Below, in pieces: positions 60,925-64,000 of a stretch of DNA of 64,000 bases. Location: contig NZ_CP114784.1 of NCBI RefSeq assembly GCF_027359575.1, positions 372,001 through 436,000 of the forward strand, given 5' to 3'. A program made the translations under genes and the position numbers. Each line of letters starts with the position of its first letter. Position 1 is the first letter of the stretch. Under the pieces are notes generated by a model that saw only the letters and a program-made list of their open reading frames with translations, ran no database searches and was not told the DNA's origin. The stretch comes from Prochlorococcus marinus str. MIT 0917. Its GTDB lineage: Bacteria > Cyanobacteriota > Cyanobacteriia > PCC-6307 > Cyanobiaceae.

Positions 60925-61335
60925 ATGGCAACAATAAAAAAAGACTCAGAGCCTCTAGACAACTTATCCAGTCAAGAGATAGAGGATATTGTTAGATCAA
61001 ACGAAATTTTGGATCAAGAAAATGAAAGACTAATCAAAGAAGAAGAAATAGAGGCACAAAGATTTTCAAAGACAAAATCTACAAAAAGATTGCTTAGACG
61101 ATTAAGAAGATCTCCACTTGAAGTGATAAATCGATCACTATTTTTTGTATTCATTGGTAGTTTTATCTTCTCCTTTGTCTCTGTTTACTCAATCAATAAA
61201 TTGTGGTTTATCTTTTATGTCATCAGTGCCTTCTCATGTGTGTTATACACTCCAAATAGACAAGCCCTCAAGGAACTAATTGCAGCATGGCCTAATATCG
61301 AAGATCTTTTAAAAAAAAGAAGTCTATGGAAATAA
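60925..61335 (+). CDS. Two-helix membrane protein (136 aa)
   Basis: Charged helical N-part (SSQEIEDIVRSNEILDQENE), a very basic stretch STKRLLRRLRRSPLEVINRS, then two helices LFFVFIGSFIFSFVSVYSI and WFIFYVISAFSCVLYT and a tail LKELIAAWPNIEDLLKKRS. Positive-inside rule gives both ends in the cytoplasm. No family recognised. Confidence 0.7.
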   Translation: MATIKKDSEPLDNLSSQEIEDIVRSNEILDQENERLIKEEEIEAQRFSKTKSTKRLLRRLRRSPLEVINRSLFFVFIGSFIFSFVSVYSINKLWFIFYVISAFSCVLYTPNRQALKELIAAWPNIEDLLKKRSLWK

Positions 61336-61422
61336 ATTATTGAGACTTATAGGCCATTGATTTTAAAATTATTTTTTGAGCTAAGTCTGATCTATCCTAA
61401 ATTCATAATTGATTAAAAGTTA

Positions 61423-61764
61423 ATGGATAAGAAAGGAGCTAAAGGGTACTGGATCTCAACTGCAAAGGTTATTAATCAAGAATTATTTAATGAATATGTC
61501 GAAAAAGTTGGGCCATGGCTTAAAGAAAATGGTGGGGAGGTATTCGCGAAAGATACAGACCCAGTAGGAAAAGAAAAAACTGAAGATTCAAACCTAGCCG
61601 TCATTTGTGAATTCCCATCAATGCGAATAGCAGTAGAAGCTTATGAATCCAGTGAATATCAAGAGCTATCAAAGCTACGTACAGCCGCGACAGTTAATTC
61701 TACTTTCACCATCATGGAGGGAATGGACGAGGCTACAAAACTAAGAAGAGCAATGGGAATGTAG
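61423..61764 (+). CDS. DUF1330-like protein
   Basis: 113 residues: KGAKGYWISTAKVINQELFN, then VGPWLKENGGEVFAKDTDPV, AVICEFPSMRIAVEAYESSE and TIMEGMDEATKLRRAMGM. Paralogue of the 96-residue protein at 17841, with a C-terminal extension. Dimeric alpha/beta fold expected; ligand unknown. Confidence 0.83.
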   Translation: MDKKGAKGYWISTAKVINQELFNEYVEKVGPWLKENGGEVFAKDTDPVGKEKTEDSNLAVICEFPSMRIAVEAYESSEYQELSKLRTAATVNSTFTIMEGMDEATKLRRAMGM

Positions 61765-61841
61765 ATAATGGCATCAGCCACTTCACCATTCATTTCACAT
61801 GGATGGATGAATTGAACTAATTCCTTACCGCATTAAAACTC

Positions 61842-61848
61842 AAGGAGG
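61842..61848 (+). promoter_or_regulatory. Strong ribosome-binding site deciding a TTG start
   Basis: AAGGAGG with six bases to TTG 61855. It is the best Shine-Dalgarno match that I noticed, and it fixes the start of the LOG-family gene at TTG and not at a later ATG. Confidence 0.8.
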
Positions 61849-61854
61849 CATATT

Positions 61855-62706
61855 TTGATAAGCACTCATAATAGAAGTGACGATCCAGAACTAGTCAGGA
61901 AAAACCTTGAATTAATTATTAGTTCGAACAATTACCAATTAGCCCATGAAGATAGAGAGTTACTCAATAGTGATGAAATGAGAGGAGTGCGAATGCTTCT
62001 AGAAATTAATAAACCAGAAAAAATCCTAGAAGAACAAAATATTTTATCAACAATCATCGTCTTTGGAGGAGCGAGCCTTACCGATAAAAGCTCTGTAGAG
62101 AACAGACTTGAACTAGCGAAGAACTCTCTCACCAAAGATCCGAGCTCATCTGATTTACAGAGAGAACTAACACGTCTAAAGAATTTACAATCGATATCTC
62201 ATTACTACGATTCGGCCAGAGAATTCGCAAAGATTGTCTCCAGACAAAACCAAAAAGAACACTGCAATTCACATGTAATTGTCACTGGTGGCGGCCCAGG
62301 GATTATGGAGGCTGCTAACAGAGGCGCTTTTGATGCCGACTGTAAATCCATAGGTTTAAATATAAGTCTCCCAAACGAACAACATCCCAATGCTTATATC
62401 ACTCCTGGGCTTTGCTTCAAATTTAATTATTTCGCCTTACGTAAATTTCATTTTGTGATGCGATCAGTTGCAGCTGTCTTTTTCCCTGGGGGATTTGGAA
62501 CATTTGATGAACTCTTCGAATTACTAACTCTTCGTCAAACAGGAATGAAAACACAAATTCCAATTATTCTATTTGGTCGAGATTATTGGTCGAAAGTGAT
62601 CAACTTTCAATTCCTTTCAGACCACGGACTTATCTCAGATGAGCACATGAATCTCTTTCAATACGCCGATAGTGCTTCAGAAGCATGGGACATTATCAAA
62701 CAATAA
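61855..62706 (+). CDS. LOG-family protein (cytokinin-activating phosphoribohydrolase-like)
   Basis: 283 residues from TTG 61855. Rossmann-like core: IIVFGGASLTD, VIVTGGGPGIMEAANRGAFD and PGGFGTFDELFELLTLRQTG with the PGGxGTxxE motif of the LOG/YgdH family. Members remove ribose phosphate from cytokinin nucleotides or other nucleotide monophosphates. An N-terminal helical extension of about 60 residues is typical of the longer cyanobacterial type. Often labelled lysine decarboxylase in older annotation; that is not supported by the motif. Confidence 0.9.
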   Translation: MISTHNRSDDPELVRKNLELIISSNNYQLAHEDRELLNSDEMRGVRMLLEINKPEKILEEQNILSTIIVFGGASLTDKSSVENRLELAKNSLTKDPSSSDLQRELTRLKNLQSISHYYDSAREFAKIVSRQNQKEHCNSHVIVTGGGPGIMEAANRGAFDADCKSIGLNISLPNEQHPNAYITPGLCFKFNYFALRKFHFVMRSVAAVFFPGGFGTFDELFELLTLRQTGMKTQIPIILFGRDYWSKVINFQFLSDHGLISDEHMNLFQYADSASEAWDIIKQ

Positions 62707-62721
62707 ACGTATCATCTGATA

Positions 62722-63003
62722 ATGGATTGGAAAACATCACTAGATTGGTATTGTTCAGGCAACATTCTCGAGAAAGAGGATCTTGAGCTTTTAGAAAAAC
62801 ATTATCAACAGGTAATCAAAGAAATCGATACGAATCTCTCCCTTGAACTAGCTCCAAAACATATTTGTAATCAAACCAATATTCCAGAGGGAAGTTCTTG
62901 GTTTACAGCAGTAGCAGTTGTACTTGATCGATTAAATCCTGTTAAGACTGGCAAGCCAAGAAGTTTAATCGTTGATCAATTAAGCAGAAATCAAAGCAGT
63001 TAA
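62722..63003 (+). CDS. Hypothetical protein (93 aa)
   Basis: MDWKTSLDWYCSGNILEKED, then LELLEKHYQQVIKEIDTNLS and IPEGSSWFTAVAVVLDRLNP. Soluble and helical. It follows the LOG gene by 15 bp and its end overlaps the MAPEG gene tail by 24 bp. Function unknown. Confidence 0.68.
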   Translation: MDWKTSLDWYCSGNILEKEDLELLEKHYQQVIKEIDTNLSLELAPKHICNQTNIPEGSSWFTAVAVVLDRLNPVKTGKPRSLIVDQLSRNQSS

Positions 63004-63390
63004 GCCCTCTTTATACAAAAGAGTTGAACATAAAAGACCCGATGCCCAACAAAGTCCTCTAGCAGGAGGAATATCGCCAACATAAGCACCGATATAGATA
63101 AACCTCACAATTGGGTGAACCCACGCAGCTATTACGGCCACAGGAGAGACAACACCAGCAATAAGACATAGCAGACATGCAGGAGCGTGAAGAGTTATGC
63201 TCTCCCAGCAATTTTGATGACACCAAACAGCTCTTTTACCAAAATCGGGGAGCTCGTCAAACAAAGCCCTTGGAGCACTCATATTCTCAGCAGAATATCC
63301 AGCTTTGACTCGGCCATAAGTTAGTGGCCCAATTGAAAGCAAAACAACAACGACAGACAGGCAAAGGCTCCAAGCAAAAGCTGTTTCCAT
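62980..63390 (-). CDS. MAPEG-family membrane protein
   Basis: 136 residues with four hydrophobic segments: WSLCLSVVVVLLSIGPLTYG, then KRAVWCHQNCWESITLHAPA, PVAVIAAWVHPIVRFIYIGA, and PPARGLCWASGLLCSTLLYK. NxxE (QNCWESI) plus R-x-x-Y (VRFIYIGAY) are the MAPEG signature, the family of membrane glutathione transferase and relatives. The substrate is unknown here. Confidence 0.87.
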   Translation of the reverse strand: METAFAWSLCLSVVVVLLSIGPLTYGRVKAGYSAENMSAPRALFDELPDFGKRAVWCHQNCWESITLHAPACLLCLIAGVVSPVAVIAAWVHPIVRFIYIGAYVGDIPPARGLCWASGLLCSTLLYKEGLTALISA

Positions 63391-63600
63391 GGAATAAAAA
63401 ATGATATCTCGACCCTAAGCGAGGCAGAGTCAAAGTGAGGATCAAAGGTTGGGTTTCAACTGATAAGCCTAAAAGTTCATTCAAATAAAATTTTCAAAAA
63501 GAAGATAAAAACACAATAATTAGTTAATAAGCTTGTTATTCTCTAGGAGTCATAAAGAGTTCTGCTCGACTAAATCATCCATTATCAAAGTAATCCAACC

Positions 63601-63765
63601 ATGGACTGGGATTCTGCAAAACAACATTGCAATGAGCGAAACTGGCAATGGTCATTGGAATTAATCAATCAGGCACAAAAGGAGATGGAAGAATTAGAGA
63701 CGAAACTAAAAAAATGTGAGGATCAGCAGAAAGCTAATCGTTTATATAACGCCTGTAATTACTAA
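63601..63765 (+). CDS. 54-residue coiled-coil protein
   Basis: MDWDSAKQHCNERNWQWSLE, then LINQAQKEMEELETKLKKCE and DQQKANRLYNACNY. The start shares the MDW...W style with the protein at 62722. Its TAA overlaps the next ATG (TAATG). Function unknown. Confidence 0.58.
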   Translation: MDWDSAKQHCNERNWQWSLELINQAQKEMEELETKLKKCEDQQKANRLYNACNY

Positions 63766-63971
63766 TGGAAGAAATGAGCGCAACAATAGTTCCATTGGGT
63801 TCACTTGCACTTTTATTTGCTGTGATATCAATCCTTGTGTTCCTTAGGAAGGCAAGTATCGCAAGACAAGCTGATGAGTCAATAAAAAATAGAATGGAGG
63901 CAAAAAGAAATGAAAAGACCGAATCTCTTGAAGAACAAAAAAAACGTTTAGAACTTTTGCTTAGAAAATAA
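63765..63971 (+). CDS. Single-pass membrane protein with coiled-coil tail (68 aa)
   Basis: MEEMSATIVPLGSLALLFAV, helix continuing ISILVFLRKASIARQADESI, then EAKRNEKTESLEEQKKRLEL. Coupled to the upstream gene by TAATG. Cytosolic coiled-coil tail. Function unknown. Confidence 0.65.
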   Translation: MEEMSATIVPLGSLALLFAVISILVFLRKASIARQADESIKNRMEAKRNEKTESLEEQKKRLELLLRK

Positions 63972-64000
63972 AGAGATACTTACTTACAAATTATCATCGC

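Noticed and set aside
1-64000. tRNA, rRNA, tmRNA, CRISPR arrays, insertion sequences and integrases
   Set aside because: I looked for tRNA-like T-loops, spaced repeats and transposase motifs by eye and found none; a dedicated search could still find a tRNA that I missed.

Overview
The window is an AT-rich, densely coded bacterial segment that reads as a Prochlorococcus chromosome, probably a low-light type close to NATL strains. The reasons are the Mg-chelatase subunit ChlH, two clusters of tiny high-light-inducible (Hli) proteins, a plastoquinol terminal oxidase, cyAbrB, several cyanobacterial DUF families (DUF3038, DUF4335, DUF2949, DUF2862, DUF3764) and a very large number of proteins under 100 residues. 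The strain assignment is inference; the genus-level call is well supported. I saw no rRNA, tRNA or CRISPR array.

Layout. 1-18.4 kb is core genome: mfd, a thioredoxin-like protein, a methyltransferase, the DUF4335/DUF3038 pair, apt, a minus-strand run dapB - membrane protein - UbiH-like oxygenase - DUF2949, then chlH, folP-tpiA (overlapping), an S4 protein, an ABC exporter and small conserved proteins. 18.5-48 kb is accessory and rich in small proteins. It holds a uridine-kinase-like P-loop protein, twin 49-residue membrane peptides, an NmrA-like protein, two Nif11-like peptides, a fatty-acid desaturase, a peptidase E-like protein, an SDR, a metallo-beta-lactamase-fold protein, a stand-alone IF-2 N-terminal-like domain, a K+ channel with TrkA domains, a GIY-YIG/T5orf172 membrane protein beside a DUF2130 coiled-coil nuclease-like protein, a DCC thiol oxidoreductase, cyAbrB, two unusual stand-alone proteins resembling the adenylation domain of NAD+-dependent DNA ligase, a five-gene hli operon with overlapping stop/start codons, a DUF938 methyltransferase and a thiamine-binding-family protein.

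48-60 kb is bounded by two 648-bp direct repeats that look identical base for base (47958-48605 and 59254-59901). Between them lie PTOX, a second hli pair, small membrane proteins, a complete arsenate-handling unit (arsR with an ATCAA-N6-TTGAT operator, an arsenate-type GAPDH and arsJ) and pstS. Beside pstS are a porin remnant and, antisense to it, a remnant of the PhoB N-terminus, which suggests that a phosphate regulon was lost by deletion while pstS and the arsenic genes stayed. After the second repeat come more small membrane or secreted proteins, a DUF1330 paralogue, a LOG-family protein and a MAPEG protein.

How the genes work together. Light and redox stress is served by Hli proteins, PTOX and the desaturase. 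Phosphate scarcity and the arsenate uptake that goes with it are served by pstS, arsR, GAPDH and arsJ. Several families of short proteins recur within the window and share motifs that I could align by eye: a 56-residue Cys family, a 'DDDD-GG-M' tail family, an 'FPFxPGxG' tail pair, 49-residue twins and 84-residue twins. These, the ligase-like pair and the two-nuclease pair are the best candidates for undescribed biology.
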